Below are positions 24,957 through 34,252 of a stretch of 64,000 nt of DNA, one piece after another. The DNA is from Streptomyces coacervatus (GTDB lineage Bacteria > Actinomycetota > Actinomycetes > Streptomycetales > Streptomycetaceae). Made by a program: the position numbers and the translations under genes. The stretch's first letter is position 1. Each line of letters begins with the position of its first letter. The stretch is taken from positions 16,066 through 80,065 of the forward strand of contig NZ_JARHTP010000033.1 of NCBI RefSeq assembly GCF_029223485.1. The letters run 5' to 3'. The notes beneath the pieces were generated by a model. The model saw only the letters and a list, made by a program, of their open reading frames with translations. It was not told the DNA's origin and did not search any database.

Positions 24957-26150
24957 TCAACCCTTCACGCAAACGACCTGCTTCAGCTTCGCCACGACCT
25001 CCACCAGGTCCCGCTGCTGATCGATGACCTGCTCGATCGGCTTGTACGCGCCCGGGATCTCGTCCACGACGCCGGAGTCCTTACGGCACTCCACACCTCG
25101 CGTCTGCTCCTCCAGGTCCTTCGTCGAGAAGCGCCGCTTCGCCGCGTTGCGGCTCATGCGCCGACCGGCGCCGTGGGACGCCGAGTTGAAGGCCTTCTCG
25201 TTGCCGAGACCCTTCACGATGTACGAACCCGTACCCATGGAGCCGGGGATGATCCCGTACTCGCCGGAGCCGGCCCGGATCGCGCCCTTGCGCGTCACGA
25301 GCAGATCCATGCCCTCGTAGCGTTCCTCGCTCACATAGTTGTGGTGGCAGGAAATCTCCGGCTCGAAGGTCGGCTTCGCCTTCCGGAACTCCTTGCGGAT
25401 CACGTCCTTGAGGAGCGCCATCATGATCGTGCGGTTGTGCTTCGCGTATTCCTGCGCCCAGAACAGGTCGTTGCGGTACGCCGCCATCTGCGGAGTGTCC
25501 GCGACGAACACGGCGAGATCTCGGTCGATAAGGCCCTGGTTGTGCGGAAGCTTCTGAGCCACACCGATATGGAACTCCGCGAGTTCCTTACCGATATTCC
25601 TCGATCCGGAGTGAAGCATGAGCCACACCGAACCGGATATATCTACGCAAACCTCGCAGAAGTGGTTGCCGGCTCCGAGTGTCCCCATCTGCTTGACGGC
25701 CCGCTCCTTCCGGAACTTCACCGCATCCGCAACCCCGTCGAACCGCCCCCAGAACTCATCCCACCCAGCCGTGGCGAGTCCATGGAACCGCCCCGGATCC
25801 ACAGGCGAGTCATGCATCCCCCGCCCCACCGGAATAGCCTGCTCAATCTTCGACCGCAGCCGAGAAAGATCCCCCGGCAGATCATTCGCCGTAAGAGACG
25901 TCTTCACCGCCGACATCCCGCACCCGATATCGACCCCGACCGCCGCAGGGCACACAGCCCCCTGCATGGCAATGACGGACCCGACCGTCGCGCCCTTCCC
26001 GTAGTGCACGTCCGGCATGACCGCGAGGCCCTTGATCCACGGCAGTGTCGCGACATTGCGGAGCTGCTGCAGGGCCACGTCCTCGACCGTCGTCGGGTCG
26101 GTCCACATGCGGATCGGGACCTTCGCGCCCGGCATCTCTACGTACGACAT
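24957..26150 (-). CDS. rtcB: RtcB-family RNA ligase
   Basis: 397 aa from ATG 26150 (TGAGGAACGT upstream); the frame is open further but those residues are not RtcB-like. RtcB joins 2',3'-cyclic-phosphate and 5'-OH RNA ends using GTP and Mn. Ligands visible: Asp74 and Cys77 (GVDIGCGMSAVK), His163 in GAGNHF, His180 in LMLHSGSRN, the HHNY motif near 269-272, and His326 in ASHGAGRR, the site of guanylylation. Its length of about 400 aa fits the shorter bacterial RtcB group. No archease or RtcA gene is adjacent. It probably repairs RNA after stress or toxin cleavage. Confidence 0.93.
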   Translation of the reverse strand: MSYVEMPGAKVPIRMWTDPTTVEDVALQQLRNVATLPWIKGLAVMPDVHYGKGATVGSVIAMQGAVCPAAVGVDIGCGMSAVKTSLTANDLPGDLSRLRSKIEQAIPVGRGMHDSPVDPGRFHGLATAGWDEFWGRFDGVADAVKFRKERAVKQMGTLGAGNHFCEVCVDISGSVWLMLHSGSRNIGKELAEFHIGVAQKLPHNQGLIDRDLAVFVADTPQMAAYRNDLFWAQEYAKHNRTIMMALLKDVIRKEFRKAKPTFEPEISCHHNYVSEERYEGMDLLVTRKGAIRAGSGEYGIIPGSMGTGSYIVKGLGNEKAFNSASHGAGRRMSRNAAKRRFSTKDLEEQTRGVECRKDSGVVDEIPGAYKPIEQVIDQQRDLVEVVAKLKQVVCVKG

Positions 26151-26355
26151 ACGTTCCTCATTCCCCCGAAAACCTGACAGAAGTCTTAAATCGCAAAACC
26201 GGCGCCAAGGTCGACGAAAAAGGACATCGGACCGGCGTCCACGGCAGTGCGTGCGATACACATTGTCTCCAGGGGACGCCCCCGTGCGGCAAGCGATTAA
26301 CCAGCGGGGACACTGAAGCAACGGCCACAGAGCCACCGTCGAGAGGAGCCCGACC

Positions 26356-27219
26356 GTGCAGCGGAAGGCGTACGTATCCGGCGTCGCCGCGCTCCTCGCG
26401 GGGCTGCTGGCAGGCTGCACCGGTGGTTCGAGCGGCGGCAGCTCGACGGACGACGCGAACCCGGGTGATGCCGGTACGGCGAGCGTCGTGGCGCAGCCGG
26501 GCAAGTACCGGACGCTTCCGGGGCCGTGCAGTGCGGTGAGCCAGGACACGCTCGACTCGTTGCTGCCGGGCATCAAGCAGATCGCCGACGCGGACCAGCG
26601 GGAGAAGGCGTACGAGGGCGAGGCCACGCTTGCGTATGACAATGACCGGAAGGCCGGTTGCCGCTGGAAGGTCGATTCGACGAAGGCGACCGATCATCTC
26701 CTTGTCGATTTCGAGCGGGTTGTCTCCTACGACAACTCGGTGAGCGACGACACCCAGGCGCAGGAGCTGTTCGCGGCGAAGGAGACGGCGGCCGACCTGC
26801 CCGAGCCGACGAGTTCCGACAGCGGATCCCCCTCGGCTTCCGGTTCCGGTTCCGGTTCTGGTTCCAGTGACGCCGGGAGCGCCGATCCCAGTTCATCGGC
26901 CTCGGCTTCAGCCTCGTCCTCGGTCTCACCTTCCGGTTCCGGTTCCGCCTCCGCCTCTCCGTCCGCCACCCCGTCCAGTCTCCAGCCCCGTACCCTCGAC
27001 GACCTCGGCGACGACGCCTTTCTGGACGACGCTCTGAGCGGCTCCGCTTCGACGGCCCGGCAGCGCACGGTGACTGTGGTGTTCCGCACGTCCAACGTCA
27101 TTGTGACCATCGAGTACGAGGAGCAGCCGGCCACCGTCGGCACGGTCCCGGACAGCAAGGAAATGCAGGACAGGGCCCGGAATCTGGCTGCGCAGCTGGC
27201 GGACACGCTGGGCGGTTAG
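26356..27219 (+). CDS. DUF3558 lipoprotein
   Basis: 287 aa, GTG start with GAGAGGAG upstream. The lipobox is GLLAGC with Cys near residue 22. The exported part holds the paired Cys of DUF3558 (GPCSAVSQDTLDSLLPG, then AGCRWK) split by a long Ser/Ala/Gly low-complexity tract (about residues 150-210), which is probably a flexible spacer. Function unknown; actinobacterial DUF3558 proteins are cell-envelope lipoproteins. A paralogue follows 135 bp downstream. Confidence 0.88.
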   Translation: MQRKAYVSGVAALLAGLLAGCTGGSSGGSSTDDANPGDAGTASVVAQPGKYRTLPGPCSAVSQDTLDSLLPGIKQIADADQREKAYEGEATLAYDNDRKAGCRWKVDSTKATDHLLVDFERVVSYDNSVSDDTQAQELFAAKETAADLPEPTSSDSGSPSASGSGSGSGSSDAGSADPSSSASASASSSVSPSGSGSASASPSATPSSLQPRTLDDLGDDAFLDDALSGSASTARQRTVTVVFRTSNVIVTIEYEEQPATVGTVPDSKEMQDRARNLAAQLADTLGG

Positions 27220-27354
27220 GGGCTGTTCGCCCGTCCCGTTCGCCAGCGCGTGAAGCAGAAGAACCGGAAGCGCACAGTTTCCTCACCGCGTACCGTGGCC
27301 CCTCGGACCCGATCCGCCGACCGCAGGAACCACAGCGTCATGAGTGAAGGAACC

Positions 27355-28266
27355 ATGCAGCGACCAGCAGAGCGAGACCAGCGCAGCCAGCGAGAGAAGC
27401 GAGCGAAGCGGCCAGGCCGGCTGCTTGTGTGCGCGGTCGCAGTGCCCGTGATGGTGTTCGCCGCCGGCTGCTCCTCGGACTCCGGCTCCGGTGACGGGGG
27501 GAGCAAGGGCGCGAGTGCCGGTGAGACGGCGGCGGCGACCGCGAGCACGGCGCCGACGGTGCAGGCAGCGGCGTACAAGAAGTTGCCGGATTCGTGTGGG
27601 GTGTTGTCGAAGAAGACGCTGGCCTCGCTGGTTCCGAAGGGTGCCAAGTCCGGCAAGCAGGGCAAGTCGGGCGACGCGGCGACGCGGGCGAGCTGCTCCT
27701 GGAGCAGTCTGGACAACAACGGTGTGAAGGGCTCGCAGTTCCGCTGGCTCAATGTGTCGTTGCTGCGCTTCGAGTCGGACGCCACGCGTGGCGAGGGCGA
27801 CAAGTTGGCGCATGCGTACTACGAGAAGCAGGTCAAGGACGCCCAGGCGGTTCAGGGTGCGAAGAACCTGAAGTCGCAGCCGGTTGCGGGGACGGGCGCC
27901 GAGGCGACGCTGGTGCGTTACGACCTGAAGAAGAAGGAGGGTTCCTTCAAGCAGCAGACGGTTGTGACGCGCGTCGAGAACGTGGTGATCACGCTCGACT
28001 ACAACGGTGCGGGTCTGGCCGGTGAGAAGACCCCGAGCGCGGATGACTTGGTGAAGGTCGCGGAGGCGGCGGCCAAGGAGGCGGTGGCCTCGGTGTCGGC
28101 GGCGAACGGCGCCGGCGGCGCGGGCACGGGCAGTGGTTCGGGCACGGCGAAGCCCTCGCCGTCCAAGTCGGCGTCGAAGTCGGCGTCCGCGTCTCCTTCG
28201 AAGTCCTCCGAGCCCTCGAAGTCGGCTTCGGCCTCTCCGTCCTCCTCAGCGTCGAAGAAGAGCTGA
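27355..28266 (+). CDS. DUF3558 lipoprotein with Lys/Ser-rich tail
   Basis: 303 aa from ATG 27355 with GAAGGA just upstream; an ATG at 27340 and a longer open frame exist. Basic N-terminus, then a signal peptide (GRLLVCAVAVPVMVFAAGC) with lipobox FAAGC. The DUF3558 Cys pair is seen in LPDSCGVLSKKTLASLVPKG and RASCSWSS. The C-terminal 45 residues are almost only Ser, Lys, Ala and Pro, which could bind wall polymers. It is paralogous to the preceding gene and probably arose by tandem duplication. Confidence 0.88.
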   Translation: MQRPAERDQRSQREKRAKRPGRLLVCAVAVPVMVFAAGCSSDSGSGDGGSKGASAGETAAATASTAPTVQAAAYKKLPDSCGVLSKKTLASLVPKGAKSGKQGKSGDAATRASCSWSSLDNNGVKGSQFRWLNVSLLRFESDATRGEGDKLAHAYYEKQVKDAQAVQGAKNLKSQPVAGTGAEATLVRYDLKKKEGSFKQQTVVTRVENVVITLDYNGAGLAGEKTPSADDLVKVAEAAAKEAVASVSAANGAGGAGTGSGSGTAKPSPSKSASKSASASPSKSSEPSKSASASPSSSASKKS

Positions 28267-28433
28267 CTGTCACATCTGGACCCCGTCTGGACGCCAACTC
28301 GCAGCTCAGCACCGCTTTTTGATGGAGCCCGGCCCCCTGTGGGGACCGGGTTCCACCCGTTCCGTTACCAAGTCCGGCGCACACATGTGCCACTCTGTTG
28401 CGCGCAACAGCACGCAATGGGAGGGGAGTACGG

Positions 28434-29681
28434 GTGGCCGCGCCACTGCAGCTGACTCGGATGCACCGGATTCTCATCGGCGTGGTCGTGACCGGCGCGG
28501 TGATCATCGCCGGCATCGGCTTCGCCGGTTCGTATGCGGCGGTCCGTGAGTTGGCCATCAAGAAGGGTTTCGGGAACTTCTCGTATGTCTTCCCGATAGG
28601 CATCGACGCGGGTATCTGTGTCCTGCTGGCCCTGGATCTTCTCCTCACCTGGATCCGTATTCCGTTCCCGCTGCTGCGGCAGACGGCGTGGCTGCTGACG
28701 GCGGCGACGATCGCCTTCAACGGTGCGGCGGCCTGGCCGGACCCGCTGGGTGTCGGTATGCACGCGGTGATCCCGATCCTGTTCGTGGTCGCCGTGGAGG
28801 CGGCCCGGCATGCGATCGGCCGTATCGCCGACATCACGGCGGACAAGCACATGGAGGGTGTCCGTCTGACGCGGTGGATGCTCTCTCCGATACCGACGTT
28901 TCTGCTGTGGCGCCGGATGAAGCTGTGGGAGCTGCGTTCCTACGAGCAGGTCATCAAGCTGGAGCAGGAGCGGCTGGTCTACCAGGCGCGGCTGCGTTCG
29001 CGCTTCGGGCGGGCGTGGCGGCGCAAGGCTCCGGTGGAGTCCCTGATGCCGCTCAGGCTGGCTCGGTACGGAGTTCCGCTGGCGCAGACGGCTCCGGAGG
29101 GGTTGGCGGCGGCCGGCATCGAGCCGGCGCTGCTGCCGCCGGCGCGGGTGCAGGCCCCCGCGCCGCGTGCGGTGGAGGTGGCGCCGGTCCCGCATCAGGC
29201 GGGGGCGCCTGCCGAGGAGCGGTACGAGCAGCCGGAGCCGGACCAGAGCCCGTGGTTCAACGTCCCGCAGCAGGTCGAGTATCACGGCGATTACGACCCC
29301 GCGTACGACCCGGAGCGGTACGCCCAGTGGTACGCGGAGCAGCAGCAGGCCGAGCAGTTCCAGCAGGAGCAGTACCCGCAGGAGCAGTTCCCGGAGCAGC
29401 CCTCCGGGGAGGAGACCGGCAGCTTCCCCATTCCGGTCAGCCCGGGCCGCACCCGTGAACTCGGCGAGGGCGGCGGGCCTCCGGAGCCGACCGAGGACGA
29501 CTACTACCAGGTCTTCCGGGAGTCGATAAAGACTGGGAACGGAGCGCCGACCCCGCGCGGGTTCATCGCCGACGTCGAGGCGACTTACGGCGTCTCGCTC
29601 GACGAGTCCGAGTCCAAGCGGATGGTGAACCGCTTCTCCAACCGCCTCAACGCGGAGCTGGCGGAAGAGCACATCGCCTGA
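28434..29681 (+). CDS. DUF2637 membrane protein (plasmid spread protein-like)
   Basis: 415 aa from GTG 28434 with GGAGGGGAG upstream; the frame is open a few codons earlier. Residues about 1-120 contain four membrane helices (HRILIGVVVTGAVIIAGIGF ... SYVFPIGIDAGICVLLALDL ... WLLTAATIAFNGAAAW). A cytoplasmic part follows with WRRMKLWELRSYEQVIKLEQ, a Gln/Glu/Pro-rich region and a C-terminal helical unit (RGFIADVEATYGVSLDESES). DUF2637 proteins occur on Streptomyces plasmids, where they help spread, and on chromosomes, where their role is not settled. The C-terminal unit looks like a small DNA-binding or oligomerisation domain. Confidence 0.82.
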   Translation: MAAPLQLTRMHRILIGVVVTGAVIIAGIGFAGSYAAVRELAIKKGFGNFSYVFPIGIDAGICVLLALDLLLTWIRIPFPLLRQTAWLLTAATIAFNGAAAWPDPLGVGMHAVIPILFVVAVEAARHAIGRIADITADKHMEGVRLTRWMLSPIPTFLLWRRMKLWELRSYEQVIKLEQERLVYQARLRSRFGRAWRRKAPVESLMPLRLARYGVPLAQTAPEGLAAAGIEPALLPPARVQAPAPRAVEVAPVPHQAGAPAEERYEQPEPDQSPWFNVPQQVEYHGDYDPAYDPERYAQWYAEQQQAEQFQQEQYPQEQFPEQPSGEETGSFPIPVSPGRTRELGEGGGPPEPTEDDYYQVFRESIKTGNGAPTPRGFIADVEATYGVSLDESESKRMVNRFSNRLNAELAEEHIA

Positions 29682-29695
29682 GAGGACCCGCATGA

Positions 29696-29731
29696 GAAAG
29701 CGCCCGGTGCCATGCGGCACCGGGCGCTTTC
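29696..29731. terminator. Strong bidirectional terminator hairpin
   Basis: A perfect 16-bp stem (29696-29711 with 29716-29731) and a 4-nt loop ATGC; the stem begins GAAAGCGCCC and ends GGGCGCTTTC. It separates the convergent DUF2637 and lysS genes. Confidence 0.95.
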
Positions 29732-29740
29732 CTCACTGCT

Positions 29741-31486
29741 TCACTCCCCGAGCAGGGCCCGCACCCGCTCCTGCCCGACCGCCAGCAGCAGCGTGGGCAG
29801 TCGCGGGCCGGTGTCGCGGCCGACCAGCAGGTGGTAGAGCAGCGCGAAGAAGGTCCGCTGGGCGGTCTTGATCTCCGCGGGCAGTTCCTTGGGGGTGGCG
29901 TCGGCGGGGAACCCGGCCTGCACCTTGGGCACGCCGTAGACGAGGTGTGTCAGCCCGTCGAGCGACCAGTTGTCGGCGAGGCCGTCGAGCAGCAGTCGCA
30001 GCGACTGCTGGGAGGCCTCGTCGAGGGACTTGAGGAGCTCGGCGTCGGGTTCGTCGCGCACGATGGTCCGCTGGTCGGCGGGGACGTGCGTGTTGATCCA
30101 GGCTTCGGCCTTGTTGTAGCGGGGGCGTGCCTCGTCGAGGGAGCCGATCGGGTCGGCGGGGTCGAGTTCGCTGAGGATCCGCAGTGCCTGGTCCTCGTGC
30201 CCGGCGGTGATGTCGGCGACCGAGGCGAGCGTCCGGTACGGCAGCGGGCGCGGGGTCGTCGGCAGTTCGCCGCCGGCCGTGCGCACCGCACGCGAGTGGG
30301 CCGCGACGTCCGCCGGGAGGGCGGAGGAGTCGGTGACCTTGCCGTCGAGCTTGTCCCACTCGTCGTAGAGGCGCTGGATCTCCTGGTCGAAGGCGATCTT
30401 GAAGGACTGGTTGGGCCGGCGCCGGGCGTAGAGCCAGCGCAGGAGCTGCGGCTCCATGATCTTCAGGGCGTCGCCGGGGGTGGGGACCCCGCCCCGCGAG
30501 GACGACATCTTGGCCATGCCGCTGATGCCCACGAAGGCGTACATCGGGCCGATCGGCTGCTTGCCGCCGAAGATCCCGACGATCTGGCCGCCGACCTGGA
30601 AGGAGGAGCCGGGGGACGAGTGGTCCACACCGCTCGGCTCGAAGATGACGCCCTCGTAGGCCCAGCGCATGGGCCAGTCGACCTTCCAGACCAGCTTGCC
30701 GCGGTTGAACTCGTTGAGCCGGACGGTCTCGGAGAAGCCGCAGGCGGTGCAGGCGTAGGTCAGCTCGGTCGTCTCGTCGTCGTACGAGGTGACCGTGGTG
30801 AGGTCCTTCTCGCAGTTGCCGCAGTAGGGCTTGTACGGGAAGTAGCCGGCGGAGCCGCTGCTGCCGTCGTCCTCGCTCGCCGCGCCGGAGCCCTCCTCGG
30901 CCTCCAGCTCGGCCTCGTCGACGGGCTTCTGCTGCTGCTTCTGCTTGGCCGGGGCCTTCTTGGTGCGGTACTGGTCGAGGATCGCGTCGATGTCGGCGCG
31001 GTGTGCGACGGCGTGCAGGATCTGCTCGCGGTAGACGCCGGAGGTGTACTGCGCGGTCTGGCTGATCCCGTCGAACTCCACGCCCAGCTCGGCGAGCGAC
31101 TCGACCATGGCGGCCTTGAAGTGCTCGGCCCAGTTGGGGTGCGTGGACCCCTTCGGGGCGGGCACGGACGTCAGCGGCTTGCCGATGTGCTCGGCCCAGG
31201 TCTCGTCGATCCCGGCGATGCCGGCCGGCACCTTGCGGTAGCGGTCGTAGTCGTCCCAGGAGATGAGGTGGCGGACCTGGTACCCGCGGCGGCGGATCTC
31301 GTCGGCGACGAGATGCGGGGTCATGACCTCGCGGAGGTTGCCCAGGTGGATCGGGCCGGAGGGCGACAGGCCGGACGCGACGACGACCGGTTTGCCGGGG
31401 GCCCGACGCTCCGACTCCTCGATGACGTCATCCGCGAAACGGGAGACCCAGTCGGCGGTCTCGGTGCTCTGAGCCACGATCGGCAC
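29741..31486 (-). CDS. lysS: Lysyl-tRNA synthetase, class I
   Basis: 581 aa. Class I signature motifs are present: PIHLGN (residues 45-50) in place of HIGH and KMSSS near residue 327 (GMAKMSSSRGGVPTPGDALK). The CxxC zinc-knuckle pairs (CGNC and CTAC, about residues 218-242) are those of archaeal-type LysRS1. An acidic linker (AELEAEEGSGAASEDDGSSG) is an actinobacterial feature. It charges tRNA-Lys in the cytoplasm. A class II LysRS is likely elsewhere in the genome, as in other Streptomyces. It is divergent from argS. Confidence 0.95.
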   Translation of the reverse strand: MPIVAQSTETADWVSRFADDVIEESERRAPGKPVVVASGLSPSGPIHLGNLREVMTPHLVADEIRRRGYQVRHLISWDDYDRYRKVPAGIAGIDETWAEHIGKPLTSVPAPKGSTHPNWAEHFKAAMVESLAELGVEFDGISQTAQYTSGVYREQILHAVAHRADIDAILDQYRTKKAPAKQKQQQKPVDEAELEAEEGSGAASEDDGSSGSAGYFPYKPYCGNCEKDLTTVTSYDDETTELTYACTACGFSETVRLNEFNRGKLVWKVDWPMRWAYEGVIFEPSGVDHSSPGSSFQVGGQIVGIFGGKQPIGPMYAFVGISGMAKMSSSRGGVPTPGDALKIMEPQLLRWLYARRRPNQSFKIAFDQEIQRLYDEWDKLDGKVTDSSALPADVAAHSRAVRTAGGELPTTPRPLPYRTLASVADITAGHEDQALRILSELDPADPIGSLDEARPRYNKAEAWINTHVPADQRTIVRDEPDAELLKSLDEASQQSLRLLLDGLADNWSLDGLTHLVYGVPKVQAGFPADATPKELPAEIKTAQRTFFALLYHLLVGRDTGPRLPTLLLAVGQERVRALLGE

Positions 31487-31633
31487 GTCCTTCTTTCTCC
31501 GGGGCAGCCAGTACGGTCAATCGGCTGACGCCCCATTCTCCCAGACCACCTCGCGCCCGGGAAAACGGCTTTACCCCCCATGGGATACTGGCTGGGTATA
31601 TCCATCCCCACGAGGAGAACGGCACCCTTTCCT

Positions 31634-33394
31634 ATGGCCTCGGTCAAGTCCCTCAGCGACTCCGTCCAGCAGCACCTCGCGTCCGCGCTCTCGGCCACCC
31701 TGCCGGAGGCCGCCGGAGCGGACCCGCTGCTGCGACGTAGCGACCGGGCCGACTTCCAGGCCAACGGGATCCTGGCGCTGGCGAAGAAGGCGAAGGCCAA
31801 CCCGCGGGAGCTGGCGACGCAGGTCGTCTCGCAGATCGTCACGGGTGAAGGGCTGATCCAGGACGTCGAGGTCTCCGGGCCCGGCTTCCTGAACATCACG
31901 ATCTCGGACCGGGCGATCACCGAGACCCTCGCGGCGCGCGCCGCGGACGGCGACCGGCTCGGTGTGCCGCTGAAGGAGAACGCGGGCATCACGGTCGTCG
32001 ACTACGCCCAGCCGAACGTGGCGAAGGAGATGCACGTCGGCCATCTGCGCTCGGCGGTCATCGGCGACGCGCTGCGCGGCATGCTCGACTTCACCGGCGA
32101 GCAGACGATCGGCCGGCACCACATCGGCGACTGGGGCACCCAGTTCGGCATGCTCATCCAGTACCTGTTCGAGCACCCCGGCGAGCTGGCCCCGGCCGAT
32201 GACGTCGACGGCGAGCAGGCCATGTCGAACCTGAACCGGGTCTACAAGGCGTCGCGTGCGGTCTTCGACGCGGACGAGGAGTTCAAGGAGCGCGCCCGCA
32301 AGCGGGTGGTCGCCCTGCAGTCCGGCGACAAGGAGACCCTCGAACTGTGGCAGCAGTTCGTGGACGAGTCGAAGGTCTACTTCTACTCGGTCTTCGAGAA
32401 GCTGGACATGGAGATCCGCGACGAGGAGATCGTCGGCGAGTCCGCGTACAACGAGGGCATGCCCGAGACCGCCCGCCTCCTGGAGGAGATGGGCGTCGCG
32501 GTCCGCTCCGAGGGCGCGCTGGTCGTCTTCTTCGACGAGATCCGCGGCAAGGACGACCAGCCGGTCCCGCTGATCGTGCAGAAGGCCGACGGCGGCTTCG
32601 GCTACGCCGCCTCCGACCTCACCGCGATCCGCAACCGTGTCCTCGACCTGCACGCGACGACACTGCTGTACGTGGTGGACGTACGCCAGTCGCTGCACTT
32701 CAAGATGGTCTTCGAGACGGCCCGGCGGGCAGGCTGGCTGAAGGACGGCGTCACCGCGCACAACATGGGCTACGGCACGGTGCTGGGCGCGGACGGCAAG
32801 CCGTTCAAGACGCGTGAGGGCGAGACCGTACGGCTGGAGGATCTGCTGGACGAGGCGGTGCAGCGGGCAGCCGAGGTGGTCCGGGAGAAGGCGCAGGACC
32901 TCACCGAGGACGAGATCCAGGAGCGGGCCGCGCAGGTCGGCATCGGCGCCGTGAAGTACGCGGACCTGTCGACCTCGCCGAACCGTGACTACAAGTTCGA
33001 CCTGGACCAGATGGTGTCGCTGAACGGCGACACCAGCGTGTACCTGCAGTACGCGTACGCCCGTATCCAGTCGATCCTGCGCAAGGCCGGCGAGACGAAG
33101 CCGGTCGCCCACCCGGAGCTCGAACTCGCCCCGGCGGAGCGCGCGTTGGGCCTGCACCTGGACGCGTTCGGCGACACGGTCTTCGAGTCGGCCGCGGAGT
33201 ACGCACCGCACAAGCTGGCCGCGTACCTGTACCAACTGGCGTCGCTGTACACGTCGTTCTACGACAAGTGCCCGGTGCTGAAGGCCGAGACGCCCGCGCA
33301 GGTGGAGAACCGTCTGTTCCTGTGCGACGTGACGGCCCGCACCCTGCACCAGGGCATGGCGCTGCTGGGCATCAGGACGCCCGAGCGGCTCTGA
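31634..33394 (+). CDS. argS: Arginyl-tRNA synthetase
   Basis: 586 aa from ATG 31634; an in-frame ATG at 31580 would add 18 atypical residues. N-terminal Add1 domain, then the HIGH-type motif HVGHLRSA (134-141) in the context VVDYAQPNVAKEMHVGHLRS, and a C-terminal anticodon-binding domain (VYLQYAYARIQSILRKAGE, then YTSFYDKCPVL). ArgRS usually lacks a canonical KMSKS and none is obvious here. Divergent from lysS across a 147-bp promoter region. Confidence 0.96.
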   Translation: MASVKSLSDSVQQHLASALSATLPEAAGADPLLRRSDRADFQANGILALAKKAKANPRELATQVVSQIVTGEGLIQDVEVSGPGFLNITISDRAITETLAARAADGDRLGVPLKENAGITVVDYAQPNVAKEMHVGHLRSAVIGDALRGMLDFTGEQTIGRHHIGDWGTQFGMLIQYLFEHPGELAPADDVDGEQAMSNLNRVYKASRAVFDADEEFKERARKRVVALQSGDKETLELWQQFVDESKVYFYSVFEKLDMEIRDEEIVGESAYNEGMPETARLLEEMGVAVRSEGALVVFFDEIRGKDDQPVPLIVQKADGGFGYAASDLTAIRNRVLDLHATTLLYVVDVRQSLHFKMVFETARRAGWLKDGVTAHNMGYGTVLGADGKPFKTREGETVRLEDLLDEAVQRAAEVVREKAQDLTEDEIQERAAQVGIGAVKYADLSTSPNRDYKFDLDQMVSLNGDTSVYLQYAYARIQSILRKAGETKPVAHPELELAPAERALGLHLDAFGDTVFESAAEYAPHKLAAYLYQLASLYTSFYDKCPVLKAETPAQVENRLFLCDVTARTLHQGMALLGIRTPERL

Positions 33395-33435
33395 GAGCCA
33401 CACCGCGGCCGACGCCGAGGATGGGCGCGGATGCG

Positions 33436-33472
33436 GGTACGCCCCGCCCGGATTGAACGGGCGGGGCGTACC
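33436..33472. terminator. Strong bidirectional terminator hairpin
   Basis: GGTACGCCCCGCCCG (33436-33450) pairs perfectly with CGGGCGGGGCGTACC (33458-33472), loop of 7. It lies between convergent argS and the peptidoglycan-binding gene. Confidence 0.95.
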
Positions 33473-33490
33473 GATCGGTGGGCGGTGTGG

Positions 33491-33955
33491 TCAGCACCAG
33501 CCTCCGCCGAGGTTGGCGAACGCCTTCCAGGCGGCCCTGGTCTTGGTTCCTGCGTCGCCGTCGATGCCGCCGGTGTCGTAGCCGATGTGGACGAGGAAGC
33601 GCTGGAGGCCGCGGATGGTGTTGGGGCCGACGTCGCCGTCCACGGTTCCGGCGTTGAAGCCACGGTCGTTGAGGAAGGCCTGCCAGGCCTTCCAGCTCTT
33701 GGTGCCGAGCTGGCCGTCGATCGTGCCGGGGTCGAACTTCCCGACGGGTGAGGCGTCGCGGACGTAGCACTGGACGCTCTTGCCCTCGGTGGTGTTCAGG
33801 CCGAGGTTGTTCGTCGCCTTGATGGTGACGGTCCGGGCGCTCGTGGCCGACGCCGGCGCGGCGAAGCTGGTGCCCGCGGTGGCCAGTCCGCCGGCGGCGA
33901 GTCCGACCACGGCGGCGGCGCTGACCAGGGTCCTGGCCAAGGCGTTCGATCGCAT
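33491..33955 (-). CDS. Secreted peptidoglycan-binding domain protein
   Basis: 154 aa from ATG 33955 with GAGAGGGA upstream. Signal peptide (ALARTLVSAAAVVGLAAGGL, cleavage after TSFAAPA). The exported part carries two PG_binding_1-like repeats: GTIDGQLGTKSWKAWQAFLN and GGIDGDAGTKTRAAWKAFAN, with a third half-unit GTVDGDVGPNTIRGLQRFLV between. No catalytic domain, so it probably anchors to or senses wall glycan. The next gene on the other strand is a membrane HTH protein with the same kind of domain, which suggests a shared ligand. Confidence 0.85.
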   Translation of the reverse strand: MRSNALARTLVSAAAVVGLAAGGLATAGTSFAAPASATSARTVTIKATNNLGLNTTEGKSVQCYVRDASPVGKFDPGTIDGQLGTKSWKAWQAFLNDRGFNAGTVDGDVGPNTIRGLQRFLVHIGYDTGGIDGDAGTKTRAAWKAFANLGGGWC

Positions 33956-34252
33956 TCGTGTCCCTCTCGGGTCGTGGGTTGTGGTGCCGGGACGAGAGTG
34001 CGGGGCGGGCGACGGGGGCCGCCACGGTTGCCCCTGAAGTGACGTCCGGGCGGGACGTCCCACCCGCTGACCTGCGGGAACATGGCCCGAGGCGACGGCG
34101 TGGAGGGACGGCTGTCTCGGCGGGTGGTGGCCGATTCCGCATGGGTGCTGCGCACATGTTCCGGTGCGGTCCTGTGGATGCTGGTGCAGAATGCGGCACG
34201 GGGTACAGGGGCCACTGACCACGGCCGCTGTTCATGTACGCATGGGGGGACC

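Noticed and set aside
29831..31528. A 565-residue plus-strand frame
   Set aside because: Mirror of lysS; no motifs and no ribosome site.
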